A stretch of DNA of 64,000 nt from Sterolibacterium sp964521075 (GCA_964521075.1 CAZFPI010000001.1:1-64000); one strand, 5' to 3'. Shown: positions 16,769-25,402, numbered from the stretch's first letter. Notes: generated from the letters alone by a model not told the origin. Program-made: numbers and translations.

Positions 16769-19720
16769 TCAGTTCTTTGAGGTGTCTTCAATGGCTTCGG
16801 CCACACGCTCCATACGCATGAAGCGCGAGCCCTTGATGAGAACGGTGGTGTCGGCATCCAGCAGGGGGCGCAGCGCGTTGAGCAGGGGGGCGAGGCTGGC
16901 GAAATGTTGCGCGCCTTCACCAAAATTTCGTACGGCGGCGGCTGTGTGTTGGCCCAGTGCCAGCAGATGGTCGACGCCAGTGCTTTTGGCGTAGCCGCCG
17001 ATCTCGTCGTGGAATTGCCCGCTTTGCTCGCCAACTTCCCCCATGTCGCCCATGACAAAGATTTTCTTGCCCGGGAGTGTGGCCAGAACGTCGAGGGCCG
17101 CCCGCATGGAATCCGGATTGGCGTTGTAGCTGTCGTCGATGATGTGCGAGCCCGAGATGCCCGCCCGTTGCTGCAGACGCCCCTTGACACCCGCATAGGC
17201 TGAGAGCCCGGCGACGACGGTAGCCAGTGGCACACCTGCCGCCAGGCAGGCTGCGGCTGCCGCCACGGCGTTACGGGCGTTGTGCTGGCCGGGAACCTTG
17301 AGGTCAACGATGCCTTCGCCTTGGGGGGTGTGCAAGATCAGCTGGCCACCTGGCGCATGGGCCGGGCGATATTCGCCTTGTACTTCGCCGCTACCGTCGA
17401 TGCCGAAGCCGATGATGTGCTCTATCCCCGCCTGCAGCGCAAGCTGATGCCACAGCTCGCCATGGCTGTCATCCCGGTTGATGATGGCCGTTCCCTCGGA
17501 AGAAAGACCGGCGAAAATTTCTCCCTTGGCCCGGGCAACGGCGGTCAGGCTGCCCAGTCCTTCGAGGTGGGCGTGCTGGGCATTGTTGATCAGCGCGACG
17601 GTGGGCACTGCGATGCGCGTCAGCGTGTCGATTTCGCCGGGGTGGTTCATGCCCATTTCGATTACTGCCGCACGATGCGTCGAACGCAGGCGCAATAGCA
17701 TCAGGGGAAGCCCAATGTCATTATTGAGATTGCCCAGGGTGGAAAGCACGGCTGTGGCCGGGTCGTCACCTTCGGCTCGTGCCTGTTCGCGCAGGATGAG
17801 CGCGCACATTTCCTTGACCGTTGTTTTGCCATTGCTGCCGGTTATGCCGATCAGCGGCAGGCGGAAACGGTTTCGCCAGGCGTGGGCAAGTTGTCCCAGC
17901 GCGCGCCGGGTGTCGGCTACGACGATCAGCGGTAGACGCGGCAGGCCGTCCGCCGCGTGAGTTTGTTGTGCCATCCAGGCTTCATCGACGAGTGCGGCGG
18001 CGACTCCCTGTTCGGTGGCGGACAGGACGAAATCGTGCCCGTCAAAGTTTTCCCCCCGAAGGGCAATGAAAAGCTCACCTGCCGCGAGCTTGCGGCTGTC
18101 GGTGGAGACAGCACTGAATTCCAGGGATGCCTGGTCTGGCTGGTGCAGGTATCCCCCACAGGCCCTGGCTGCTTCATCGAGCGACATCATGCCGTTCTTT
18201 CGCCAGCGGGCGAGGGCAGCTTGCGCCTGTTCGAGATCGGAGAAGGGGGTGCGTTTCCCGGCGATTTCCTGATAATCCTCGTGGCCTTTGCCTGCGATCA
18301 GCAGTACGTCGGTGGCTTGCATGCCTTGCACGGCGGTATGGATCGCGGCCGCGCGATCCGTATCGGTGCGGGCAGCGGTTTGCATGCCTTCCAGTATGGC
18401 GTCGATGATGGCCCGGGGATCTTCATTCCGGGGGTTGTCGCTGGTGACGATGATCCGGTCGGCATGGCGTTCTGCTGCCCGGCCCATCAGGGGGCGTTTA
18501 CCCGGGTCGCGTGAACCACCGCAACCGAAGACGCAGCCAAGCTGCCCGCCGCGTGCTGTGGCGACTTCACGCAAGGTGCGGAGGGCTTGTTCGAGTGCAT
18601 CGGGTGTATGGGCGTAGTCGACGACGACAAGCGGTTCATGCCGGTCTGCGTGACGAGGCACGATCTGCAGGCGGCCTGCGGGCGGTGTCAGTTCGCCCAG
18701 TTTTCTTGCCGCAATCGCGGGTGACAGGCCCATTCCTGTCAGCGCGCCAAAGACGGCCAGCAGGTTGGAAACATTGAAACGGCCCAGCAGACGGGAGGTG
18801 ATGCCGAATTCTTCGCGCGTGGTCGCCAGGGTGAATTTCACCCCCTCTCCGCTAATCGACAGGTGACGGGCACTGAGACATTCGTCGACGCTGACTGCGT
18901 GGGGGTTGTTTTCGTCCAGGGTGTAGCCGATGCGCTGCACGCCTTTCCCGGCAAGATGTCCAGCCAGTGCGACGCCGAGCGGGTCGTCGAGGTTGAGTAC
19001 GGCGGTGCGTATGCCAGGCAGTTCAAAAAGCCGGGCCTTGGCTGCCGCATACTGAAGCATGCCGCCGTGATATTCCAGGTGGTCGCGCGTGAGGTTGGTG
19101 AAGACGACGGTATCGAAATGAACGGCATTGACCCGCCCCTGGTCAAGGCCGATGGAGGAGACTTCCATGGCACAGAATTTCGCGCCGTCGTCCCGAATTT
19201 TTGCCAGCGTGGACTGGAGTGTCAGTGCGTCCGGCGTGGTGTTTTCGCCGGGCTGGCGTTCCTTGCCGTAGATGCCGTTGCCCAGTGTGCCGATCGCGCC
19301 GCAGGGCTGATCTGCCAGGCTCATCGCCTGGGCAATCCACTGGCTGACCGAGGTTTTTCCGTTGGTTCCCGTGATGCCGCAGACCTTGATGTGTTCCGAG
19401 GGGCGGCCGCAGATTTCATGACCGAGTTCTCCGGTCAGGTTGATGAGGCCGCGTACCGGGATATTGGGGGTTTTCCCCATCTTCGCAGCAAGCTCGCCAG
19501 AGGATTCGCTTTCCCAGAGAATGGCGCAGGCTCCCCGCGACAGGGCGTCGGATATGTGTTGACGCCCATCGCTGCGCTGGCCTGGCAGGGCGGCGAATAT
19601 CTCGCCCGGGAGCAGACGCCGCGAGTCTGATTGAATGCCCTTGGCGGAAATGCCCAGCCGCCTGAGTTCATCGAGAATTCCGGCGGTTGTTTCGATAATG
19701 GTTTTGGCAGGCGGCTTCAC
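16769..19720 (-). CDS. murEF: Single-frame MurE-MurF fusion ligase
   Basis: One open frame encodes both UDP-MurNAc-tripeptide synthetase (MurE) and the D-Ala-D-Ala adding ligase (MurF), about 983 residues. The start is GTG at 19720, overlapping the ftsI TGA after AGGAGAG. The MurE half (residues 1-510) has P-loop GTNGKTS (118-124) and DNPRNED, the signature of meso-diaminopimelate-adding MurE. At residue 511 a MurF-like MMSLDEAARACGG begins without any stop, and its P-loop GSNGKTT is at 628-634. The junction ATGATG (minus strand, 18190-18185) has TGA in the +1 frame, the remnant expected from an ancestral ATGA overlap. MurE-MurF fusions are known in Bordetella. A single-base assembly error remains possible. 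Confidence 0.9.
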   Translation of the reverse strand: MKPPAKTIIETTAGILDELRRLGISAKGIQSDSRRLLPGEIFAALPGQRSDGRQHISDALSRGACAILWESESSGELAAKMGKTPNIPVRGLINLTGELGHEICGRPSEHIKVCGITGTNGKTSVSQWIAQAMSLADQPCGAIGTLGNGIYGKERQPGENTTPDALTLQSTLAKIRDDGAKFCAMEVSSIGLDQGRVNAVHFDTVVFTNLTRDHLEYHGGMLQYAAAKARLFELPGIRTAVLNLDDPLGVALAGHLAGKGVQRIGYTLDENNPHAVSVDECLSARHLSISGEGVKFTLATTREEFGITSRLLGRFNVSNLLAVFGALTGMGLSPAIAARKLGELTPPAGRLQIVPRHADRHEPLVVVDYAHTPDALEQALRTLREVATARGGQLGCVFGCGGSRDPGKRPLMGRAAERHADRIIVTSDNPRNEDPRAIIDAILEGMQTAARTDTDRAAAIHTAVQGMQATDVLLIAGKGHEDYQEIAGKRTPFSDLEQAQAALARWRKNGMMSLDEAARACGGYLHQPDQASLEFSAVSTDSRKLAAGELFIALRGENFDGHDFVLSATEQGVAAALVDEAWMAQQTHAADGLPRLPLIVVADTRRALGQLAHAWRNRFRLPLIGITGSNGKTTVKEMCALILREQARAEGDDPATAVLSTLGNLNNDIGLPLMLLRLRSTHRAAVIEMGMNHPGEIDTLTRIAVPTVALINNAQHAHLEGLGSLTAVARAKGEIFAGLSSEGTAIINRDDSHGELWHQLALQAGIEHIIGFGIDGSGEVQGEYRPAHAPGGQLILHTPQGEGIVDLKVPGQHNARNAVAAAAACLAAGVPLATVVAGLSAYAGVKGRLQQRAGISGSHIIDDSYNANPDSMRAALDVLATLPGKKIFVMGDMGEVGEQSGQFHDEIGGYAKSTGVDHLLALGQHTAAAVRNFGEGAQHFASLAPLLNALRPLLDADTTVLIKGSRFMRMERVAEAIEDTSKN

Positions 19721-21321
19721 ATGCTCTCCTTGACGACCGGCGCATTTTCGGTGGCGGTAGCCTGTTGTCTGGCATCGGCATCCGGTGCGATCCCCAGGGT
19801 ACGCAGGCTGCCTCCCATGACGCGTGAAAATACNNNNNNNNNNNNNNNNNNNNNNNNNNNNNNNNNNNNNNNNNNNNNNNNNNNNNNNNNNNNNNNNNNN
19901 NNNNNNNNNNNNNNNNNNNNNNNNNNNNNNNNNTCCAGCATGGCGCGGACTTCCCGGGCCGTCTGCCCGGAGAAGACTTGTCTGCCGGTCGGCGGAGGGG
20001 CATCCATCCGCAGGAGGGAGAGCGGTACGAGATCGCCATCCCGCGCAAAGGCGAGGTAGGCGTGGGCCAGCTGGATGAGAGTGACGGAAATACCGTGACC
20101 ATAAGCCATGGTGGCCTGCTCGATGGGTCGCCAGGTCTTTGCCGCCCGCAGACGGCCGCCGACTTCCCCGGGAAAGCCGAGCTTGAGCGGCGTGCCAAAA
20201 CCGAGCGCGTCGAACATTTCCCACATTTCCTGTGGAGGAAAACTCAGGGCAATCTTTGCCGAACCGACGTTGGAGGATTTCTGGATGACCTGGGCTACCG
20301 AGAGCACACCGTGGACATGGGCATCATGAATGGTGGCATTGCCGATGGAAAGATAGCCCGGGGCCGTCTGAATCGGGGTGTCTGGCCGGTATTTCCCTTT
20401 TTCCAGGCCAAGCCCGATTGTAAAAGGCTTCATGGTCGAGCCGGGTTCGAAAGTGTCTGTCAGGGCACGATTACGCAACGATCCGCCCACGAGGCGCGCC
20501 CGGTTGTTCGGGTTGTAGGTCGGGAAGTTGACCAAGGCCAGGATTTCACCCGTCTTGGCGTCCAAAACGACGACACCACCGCCTCTGGCCTTGTGATCGA
20601 TCATGGCCTGACGCAGATTGCTGTAAGCCAGATACTGAATTTTTGAGTCAATGGCCAGATCAATGTCCCGGCCCTCCTGGGGGGGGCGGATGCTTTCGAC
20701 GTCTTCGACGATCTGGCCGCGCCTGTCTTTGATGACGCGACGGCTTCCGGGCTTGCCGGCAAGTTTTTCCTGAAAGGCCAGCTCCACCCCTTCTTGCCCG
20801 ATATCTTTGTCACCGGTGAAACCCAGCAGGTGAGAGGTGACATCGGCTGCCGGGTAATAGCGTCGGTATTCCCGCTGTTCGTGTATGCCCGGCAGATCGA
20901 GCCGGGCAATCCTGTCGGCCAGCTCGGGGGAGATCTGCTGTTTGATGAAGACAAAATCCCGGTTGCTGGCGAGCTTGTGATTCAGTTCGCGCACGTCCAT
21001 TTCCAGCAGGCCAGCCAGGTTTCTCGCCTGCGCCGGTTGCAGTTTGGCATCTTCCGGAATGGCCCAGATGGACTTGACCGGCGTCGACATGGCGACGACT
21101 TCTCCGTGCCGATCCAGGATGCGGCCACGGGTCGCAGGCATTTCGATGACACGGGAATAGCGTGACGCCCCTTTTTCCTGAAGGAATCCGCTATTGAAAC
21201 CTTGCAGGTAAATAGCCCACCCGGCCAGGGCGACAAAGCCCAGGGAGAGCACCAGCAGCACCAGGCGGGAACGCCACTGGGGCAGCACTTCGGACAGCAG
21301 GGGGCTTCGGGAAAATTTCAT
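19717..21321 (-). CDS. ftsI: Septal transpeptidase FtsI/PBP3 (interrupted by assembly gap)
   Basis: Class B penicillin-binding protein that cross-links septal peptidoglycan with FtsW. A membrane anchor (about residues 19-40), the pedestal motif 'RGRILDRHGEVVAMS' (66-80), the active-site STMK (295-298) and SSN (349-351) are seen. The frame then enters 100 N after 'REVRAML' and resumes at 'VFSRVMGGSLRTLGI', so the third catalytic motif KTG is missing from the sequence. Compared with E. coli FtsI, roughly 75-80 residues belong between these points, so the gap is larger than drawn. ATGA overlap with ftsL upstream and GTGA overlap with murEF downstream. Confidence 0.95.
   Translation of the reverse strand: MKFSRSPLLSEVLPQWRSRLVLLVLSLGFVALAGWAIYLQGFNSGFLQEKGASRYSRVIEMPATRGRILDRHGEVVAMSTPVKSIWAIPEDAKLQPAQARNLAGLLEMDVRELNHKLASNRDFVFIKQQISPELADRIARLDLPGIHEQREYRRYYPAADVTSHLLGFTGDKDIGQEGVELAFQEKLAGKPGSRRVIKDRRGQIVEDVESIRPPQEGRDIDLAIDSKIQYLAYSNLRQAMIDHKARGGGVVVLDAKTGEILALVNFPTYNPNNRARLVGGSLRNRALTDTFEPGSTMKPFTIGLGLEKGKYRPDTPIQTAPGYLSIGNATIHDAHVHGVLSVAQVIQKSSNVGSAKIALSFPPQEMWEMFDALGFGTPLKLGFPGEVGGRLRAAKTWRPIEQATMAYGHGISVTLIQLAHAYLAFARDGDLVPLSLLRMDAPPPTGRQVFSGQTAREVRAMLXXXXXXXXXXXXXXXXXXXXXXXXXXXXXXXXXXVFSRVMGGSLRTLGIAPDADARQQATATENAPVVKESM
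19834..19933. other. Assembly gap of 100 N inside ftsI
   Basis: Exactly 100 N, a placeholder length. The flanking FtsI blocks ('REVRAML' and 'VFSRVMGG') normally lie about 75-80 residues apart, so the true distance is about 230 bases. The missing DNA should encode the KTG(T) motif. Open frames that cross the N run are artefacts of translation. Confidence 0.97.
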
Positions 21322-21614
21322 TTTGCCGCCGCCCGGATGGTGGCCTGTTTGCCGGACAGTTCAACGCTCATGATCTGGGGGCCCGCGGGCGGCTTCATGT
21401 GCAATTTGTCCCGGGCGATGGATTCCACCCGTGCGTGGCTGGCCCAGGTGCTTTGCTCCAGCTGTAATTGCCCCCACTCGACATCGAGATCACGCATCCG
21501 GGCCTGCTCGTGCTCGATTTGCGTCACCAGCTTTCTGGCACGATGATTCGAATTGACTGTTCCGAGGGCGCAGGCCACGGCGACAATCAGCAGGATCAGG
21601 TTCAGACGGAGCAT
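21318..21614 (-). CDS. ftsL: Cell division protein FtsL
   Basis: Small bitopic divisome protein that forms a complex with FtsB and FtsQ. Starting at ATG 21614 it has 98 residues: MLRLNLILLIVAVACALGTV is the membrane helix, followed by a leucine-zipper-like coiled coil (residues about 25-65) and the SIARDKLHMKPPAG motif. The longer frame from 21683 overlaps the 3' end of rsmH and is not preferred. It lies between rsmH and ftsI with an ATGA overlap to ftsI. Confidence 0.92.
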   Translation of the reverse strand: MLRLNLILLIVAVACALGTVNSNHRARKLVTQIEHEQARMRDLDVEWGQLQLEQSTWASHARVESIARDKLHMKPPAGPQIMSVELSGKQATIRAAAK

Positions 21615-21636
21615 GGGGGAGTGAGAAGGCCTGGCC

Positions 21637-22590
21637 TCAAGCCTTGTTTTCTGCCGCTTTTTCCGCGACACGCATGACAGCACTGCGAGCGCGGGGATTG
21701 GCGGTTACTTCTTCGTTACCGGGAAATACCGGCTTTCCAGTCAGGCGCAGCCGGGGTTGCGGCAATTCGGCAGCCCGGATCGGCAAACGGCTGGGCAGGC
21801 GTGGCGGCTGCGATTCGTCGCGCATGAAATGCTTGACGATGCGGTCTTCGAGGGAATGAAAACTGATGACCACCAGACGCCCTCCAGGCTTGAGGCGTGT
21901 CGCCGCCTGCGGCAGGGCTAGCGACAGTTCCTCAAGTTCCTGATTGATGTGTATCCGCAAGGCCTGAAAGCTGCGGGTCGCCGGATGCTGGCCCGGTTCG
22001 CGCGTACGGACGGCTTTTTCCACGAGCGCGGCAAATTGTCCAGTGGTTGTAATACGGCATTCGGCCCGAGTAGCCACAACCGCCTTTGCAATCGCATGAG
22101 CAAACCGTTCTTCACCATAATTTTTGATGACCCTTTCTATTTCCTGTTGAGAAGCCTGATCCAACCAGTCCGCCGCCGTCTGGCCACGGCTGGTATCCAT
22201 ACGCATGTCGAGCGGTGCGTCGAAGCGAAAACTGAATCCCCGCGCGGCTTCGTCCAGCTGCGGCGATGACACGCCAATATCCAGCAGTACGCCATCGACC
22301 TGCCCGACCTGTAATTCGTCCAGCACCTGCGACATTTCGCCAAAACGCGCGTGGCGCAGGCTGAAACGCGAGTCTTCCGCCATTAATGCCTGCGACGCTG
22401 CGACAGCTGTCAGGTCACGATCCAGCGCGATCAGGCGGCCTTGCGTGCCCAGTCGCTCAAGAATCGCCCGGCTATGCCCGCCTCGTCCGAAGGTGGCATC
22501 CACATAGATACCCTCCGGGCGAATGGCCAGCGCATCAACCGCTTCTTGCAGCAGCACGGTGCGATGCCCGAGGGGCGCACCGGTATTCAC
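21637..22590 (-). CDS. rsmH: 16S rRNA m4C1402 methyltransferase RsmH (MraW)
   Basis: SAM-dependent N4-methylation of C1402 in 16S rRNA. 317 residues. The opening GHRTVLLQEAVDAL, YVDATFGRGGHSRAIL (SAM-binding), DGVLLDIGVSSPQLDEAARGFSF and GGRLVVISFHSLEDRIVKHF motifs are all characteristic. The ATG overlaps the mraZ stop by four bases, showing coupling to the cluster's first gene. Confidence 0.98.
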   Translation of the reverse strand: MNTGAPLGHRTVLLQEAVDALAIRPEGIYVDATFGRGGHSRAILERLGTQGRLIALDRDLTAVAASQALMAEDSRFSLRHARFGEMSQVLDELQVGQVDGVLLDIGVSSPQLDEAARGFSFRFDAPLDMRMDTSRGQTAADWLDQASQQEIERVIKNYGEERFAHAIAKAVVATRAECRITTTGQFAALVEKAVRTREPGQHPATRSFQALRIHINQELEELSLALPQAATRLKPGGRLVVISFHSLEDRIVKHFMRDESQPPRLPSRLPIRAAELPQPRLRLTGKPVFPGNEEVTANPRARSAVMRVAEKAAENKA

Positions 22591-23033
22591 AGCGTCAGAT
22601 TCTCCAGTCCGGGGGGCAGAAGTTTGTCGCCCAGGGCAAAGATCGCCTCTTGCTGGGCTTGCCAGCCGGCATCGCTCCAGATTTCAAAGTGCGAGCCTTG
22701 GCCCACCATCCAGATTTCTTTTTCGAGCCCGGCATAGCGGCGCAATTCCGGTGTGACGAGCAGACGGCCTGCGGCGTCCATCTCCGTGTCGATCGCGTTA
22801 CCGACGAGCAAGCGGCGCAACAGCGCGGACTGGGCATCCAGGCTGGAGACTGCTAGCACCTTGTCGCGCACCGGTTCCCAGGCGGGAGCCGGGTAGAGCA
22901 GCAGGCAGCGATGCGGATGCGCTGTCAGCACCAGTCGGCCCGTGCCAAGCACTTGCAAGGCGTCACGATGCCGCGCCGGGATCGCCATGCGCCCCTTGGC
23001 ATCGAGATTCAATGCGGTTGCCCCCTGGAACAC
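22587..23033 (-). CDS. mraZ: Transcriptional regulator MraZ
   Basis: AbrB-like (double SpoVT-AbrB) regulator that represses its own dcw operon. 148 residues. The first DXXXR-type half is at 'LDAKGRMAIPARHRDAL' (about 9-25) and the second at 'MDAAGRLLVTPELRRYAGLEKE' (about 84-105). It is the first gene of the division cluster, and three direct repeats matching MraZ boxes lie 65-90 bases upstream of its start. Confidence 0.96.
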   Translation of the reverse strand: MFQGATALNLDAKGRMAIPARHRDALQVLGTGRLVLTAHPHRCLLLYPAPAWEPVRDKVLAVSSLDAQSALLRRLLVGNAIDTEMDAAGRLLVTPELRRYAGLEKEIWMVGQGSHFEIWSDAGWQAQQEAIFALGDKLLPPGLENLTL

Positions 23034-23098
23034 GCTGATTTGCCCCCTGTCGATTCAAACCCGGTGCGGTAAAAACCGGTCGGTTTTTGTGTGAATTT

Positions 23099-23124
23099 CC
23101 CACTTCCACCCACTTCTTCCCACT
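23099..23124 (-). promoter_or_regulatory. Three direct-repeat MraZ boxes
   Basis: On the minus strand AGTGGG occurs three times at exactly 10-base spacing (plus-strand CCCACT at 23099, 23109 and 23119). Known MraZ operators are sets of TGGGN direct repeats with 10-bp periodicity upstream of mraZ. The first repeat overlaps the -10 element of the promoter, consistent with repression. Confidence 0.9.
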
Positions 23125-23150
23125 TTATTTCAGATTTTTTAAGTGGTCAA
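23122..23150 (-). promoter_or_regulatory. Sigma70 promoter of the dcw cluster
   Basis: Minus strand TTGACC (23150-23145), 17-base spacer, TAAAGT (23127-23122). Transcription would start near 23115, inside the MraZ-box array, leaving a leader of about 80 bases before the mraZ ATG. The MraZ repeats overlap the -10 and start region. Confidence 0.75.
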
Positions 23151-23312
23151 GGGAAAAACCGCTTTTTTCTTTGGGGGACAATGACTTAGCTATGACTTTG
23201 GCTGATTTTTTGAAATCATTTTGTTGAATGAAATCAATGGTAATAGGATGTGATTTGTAAGTCGTTTCTTAACTGGCGACCCGGCGGGTGGGAAAGAATT
23301 TTCCACTGGGCG

Positions 23313-23341
23313 TTGACATTGAAAAGTTAGCAAATGATAAT
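23313..23341 (+). promoter_or_regulatory. Sigma70 promoter of the tonB-exbBD iron operon
   Basis: TTGACA (23313-23318), 17-base spacer, GATAAT (23336-23341): a near-consensus promoter. Its -10 element lies inside the Fur box, so Fe-Fur would block RNA polymerase directly. Confidence 0.85.
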
Positions 23342-23348
23342 CAATCTC
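23330..23348 (+). promoter_or_regulatory. Fur box
   Basis: GCAAATGATAATCAATCTC matches the 19-base Fur consensus GATAATGATAATCATTATC at about 15 positions, including the full core AATGATAATCA. It overlaps the -10 of the promoter upstream of tonB, and all downstream genes belong to iron or heme uptake. Confidence 0.88.
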
Positions 23349-23512
23349 ATTAACGGTCAGGTGCACCAGGTTTGGTGTGGCCGATGTGGTGGGCCGGTTT
23401 TTTCGGATACCAAAGTAGATGCCGGGCCAAGGGAGATGCCAGGTGTGCCCTGGTTTTCCGGGTGAAATTTGTTCTGTGTTTGTCTGCCGTGACGGAATGA
23501 CGGAGGGGAATA

Positions 23513-24193
23513 GTGTTTGATTGCCGGGTTTCTCGCGGGCTTGCACCGGGCCAGATGGCTTTGGTCGTCGCATTGCATGGGGCGATGGTCTGGGCGCTGA
23601 TGCAAGCGCCGAGCGTTGAGTTTCAGGCGGCTGATCCGGTTTTGAGTGTCAGCCTTTTGGCAGTGGATTCCGATGCTGTCGAGCCGGTTCAGCTGACACC
23701 GGCCGCCGTGCCAAAGCCGATGCCCTCCCGCCAGAAGCCTGCCATCGAGCCTCGGTTTCAGACTGTGAATCCGGAAGAGCCCTCGCAGATTCAGATTGCG
23801 GCAGCCATTCCGGATTCACAGTCAGCCAGTCAGCGTGATAACGCGCCGTCTTTGCCGGTGGATGCTTCCGTGGCAGTGGATGTTTCTGTTTCGCATGCGC
23901 CAGCTCCGGTGTCGCTTCCACGGTTCGATGCGGCTTATCTGGATAACCCCCGCCCGGTGTATCCACCCTTGTCCCGGCGCATGGGAGAGCAGGGGAAGGT
24001 TCTGCTGCGTGTGGCCGTGGATTCTGCGGGCAGGCCGACGGACGTTCAGTTGCATCAGGGCAGCGGTTCTTTGCGTCTGGACAGGGCGGCACTCGATGCT
24101 GTCAGAAGCTGGCGGTTCACGCCGGCGCGTCAGGGGGATCTGGCCGTTGCTGCCAGCGTCATTGTCCCCATTGTTTTTTCGTTGAAGGAGTAG
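23513..24193 (+). CDS. tonB: Energy transducer TonB
   Basis: Periplasm-spanning protein that passes proton-motive-force energy from ExbBD to outer-membrane receptors. GTG start at 23513 behind GGAGGGGAA. 226 residues: an N-terminal membrane anchor (MALVVALHGAMVWALM), a proline-containing periplasmic linker, and a TonB C-terminal domain with NPRPVYPPLSRRMGEQGKVLLRVAVD-type motifs at about residues 140-165 and SWRFTPARQ near the end. First gene of a Fur-box operon, two bases before exbB. Confidence 0.95.
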   Translation: MFDCRVSRGLAPGQMALVVALHGAMVWALMQAPSVEFQAADPVLSVSLLAVDSDAVEPVQLTPAAVPKPMPSRQKPAIEPRFQTVNPEEPSQIQIAAAIPDSQSASQRDNAPSLPVDASVAVDVSVSHAPAPVSLPRFDAAYLDNPRPVYPPLSRRMGEQGKVLLRVAVDSAGRPTDVQLHQGSGSLRLDRAALDAVRSWRFTPARQGDLAVAASVIVPIVFSLKE

Positions 24194-24195
24194 GT

Positions 24196-24975
24196 ATGGA
24201 AGCGTCCGTCTCGTCTTTGGGCTTTGCCCACTTTCTTGGTCAGGCTGATGCCGTAGCGCGCCTGATTCTTTTCATCATGGGCGTCATGTCAATCGGTGTC
24301 TGGTATCTCATTCTGGCCAAAGGCTGGCAGCTGTTTCGCGCACAGCGGCGCAGCACTGCATTTCTCAAGGGTTTCTGGCAGGCTGGTAGCCTGGATGCCG
24401 TGGCGCGTGGCTTGCGCGAAACCGGCGTGACAGAGCCTTTTTCACACCTGGTTCATCACGGGTTTACTGCGGTCGAGCAGCATCGTTACGGTAAGGAAGG
24501 TCAGATGTCGCGTGGTCTGATTGATGCCGGGACACCCGACGAATTCCTGACCCGCGCACTCAAACGAGCCATTGCCCAGGACAAGGCCCGGATGGAATAC
24601 GGCCAGACCTTTCTCGCGACAGTCGCATCTTCCGCACCTTTCGTGGGCCTGTTCGGTACGGTCTGGGGGATATATCACGCCCTGCTGGCGATCGGGATGA
24701 GCGGGCGCAGCAGCCTCGATCAGGTTGCTGGCCCCGTGGGTGAAGCCCTCATCATGACTGCCCTGGGGCTGGCCGTCGCGATTCCTGCGGCAGTTGCCTA
24801 CAACGCCTTCGCACGCGCCAGCCGGAATACTCTGGCAGAGCTCAACTCCTTTGCTCATGACGTTTTTACCTTCCTGGCCACAGGCTTGAAGGGACAGCAA
24901 AAAACCGGCTCGGACGATGTGGCGCAGACTTCGGAGCGCATCATCGCCCGCGTGGCGGCCCGCGCAGCGGCTTGA
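24196..24975 (+). CDS. exbB: TonB-system biopolymer transport protein ExbB
   Basis: Proton-channel subunit of the TonB motor (MotA/TolQ/ExbB family). 259 residues with three membrane segments: about 15-40 (LILFIMGVMSIGVWYLILAKG), 133-158 (FLATVASSAPFVGLFGTVWGIYHALL) and 175-200 (ALIMTALGLAVAIPAAVAYNAFA). The GLFGTVWG and GLAVAIPA motifs are typical. It follows tonB by two bases and precedes exbD. Confidence 0.96.
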   Translation: MEASVSSLGFAHFLGQADAVARLILFIMGVMSIGVWYLILAKGWQLFRAQRRSTAFLKGFWQAGSLDAVARGLRETGVTEPFSHLVHHGFTAVEQHRYGKEGQMSRGLIDAGTPDEFLTRALKRAIAQDKARMEYGQTFLATVASSAPFVGLFGTVWGIYHALLAIGMSGRSSLDQVAGPVGEALIMTALGLAVAIPAAVAYNAFARASRNTLAELNSFAHDVFTFLATGLKGQQKTGSDDVAQTSERIIARVAARAAA

Positions 24976-24985
24976 GGAGATCAGT

Positions 24986-25402
24986 ATGGCTTTTGCTACC
25001 CTGACCGATGACGATGGTGACGACGCCATTGCCGAGATCAACATGATCCCGCTGATTGACGTGATGCTCGTGTTGCTGGTGATTTTCATCGTTGCTGCCC
25101 CGTTGCTTCAGCATGCCGTGAATATCGATCTGCCCCGCGCCTCTTCGAGTCCGGTCGATGTGAAGCCGGAAGTCATCCGGTTGAGCATCGATTCGAATGC
25201 GCGGCTCTTCTGGAACGGCGTGCCGATGGAGGCCGCCGGGTTGACGCAGCGTCTTTTTTCCGAGGCGGCGCGTTCGCCGCAGCCCGAGCTGCACCTGGCC
25301 GCAGCTCGCTCCACCCCTTATGAAAAAGTTGCCGAGGTGATGTCCGCTGCCGCGCGGGCTGGGATCACACGTATCGGCTTCATTACGGATCCAGCCAAAT
25401 GA
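24986..25402 (+). CDS. exbD: TonB-system biopolymer transport protein ExbD
   Basis: Partner of ExbB in the TonB motor. ATG at 24986 with GAGGAG upstream gives 138 residues. A single membrane helix carries the proton-translocating aspartate in MIPLIDVMLVLLVIFIV, and the periplasmic domain contains 'AARSTPYEKVAEVMSAAARAGI', as usual in ExbD/TolR. Its stop overlaps the hemP start (ATGA). Confidence 0.96.
   Translation: MAFATLTDDDGDDAIAEINMIPLIDVMLVLLVIFIVAAPLLQHAVNIDLPRASSSPVDVKPEVIRLSIDSNARLFWNGVPMEAAGLTQRLFSEAARSPQPELHLAAARSTPYEKVAEVMSAAARAGITRIGFITDPAK

Larger units (their letters stand above)
23034..23512. other. Divergent intergenic region, mraZ / tonB
   Basis: 479 bases with no convincing gene. 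The mraZ side carries a sigma70 promoter with MraZ boxes. The tonB side carries a sigma70 promoter with a Fur box. In the 5' leader of mraZ, AAAAACC (23071-23077) and GGTTTTT (23082-23088) form a short A/T-ended inverted repeat. Between the two promoters (about 23160-23300) the DNA is AT-rich compared with its surroundings. The tonB leader is about 165 bases long and shows no riboswitch I can recognise. Confidence 0.8.

Noticed and set aside
19720..20224. Extension of the murEF minus frame upstream through the N gap
   Set aside because: The N run was translated as X; the segment belongs to ftsI in another frame. The GTG at 19720 with AGGAGAG is the real start.
23071..23088. AAAAACC-GGTC-GGTTTTT hairpin in the mraZ leader as attenuator
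   Set aside because: Stem of seven pairs, mostly A/T, with no leader peptide and no second competing stem; too weak to call.
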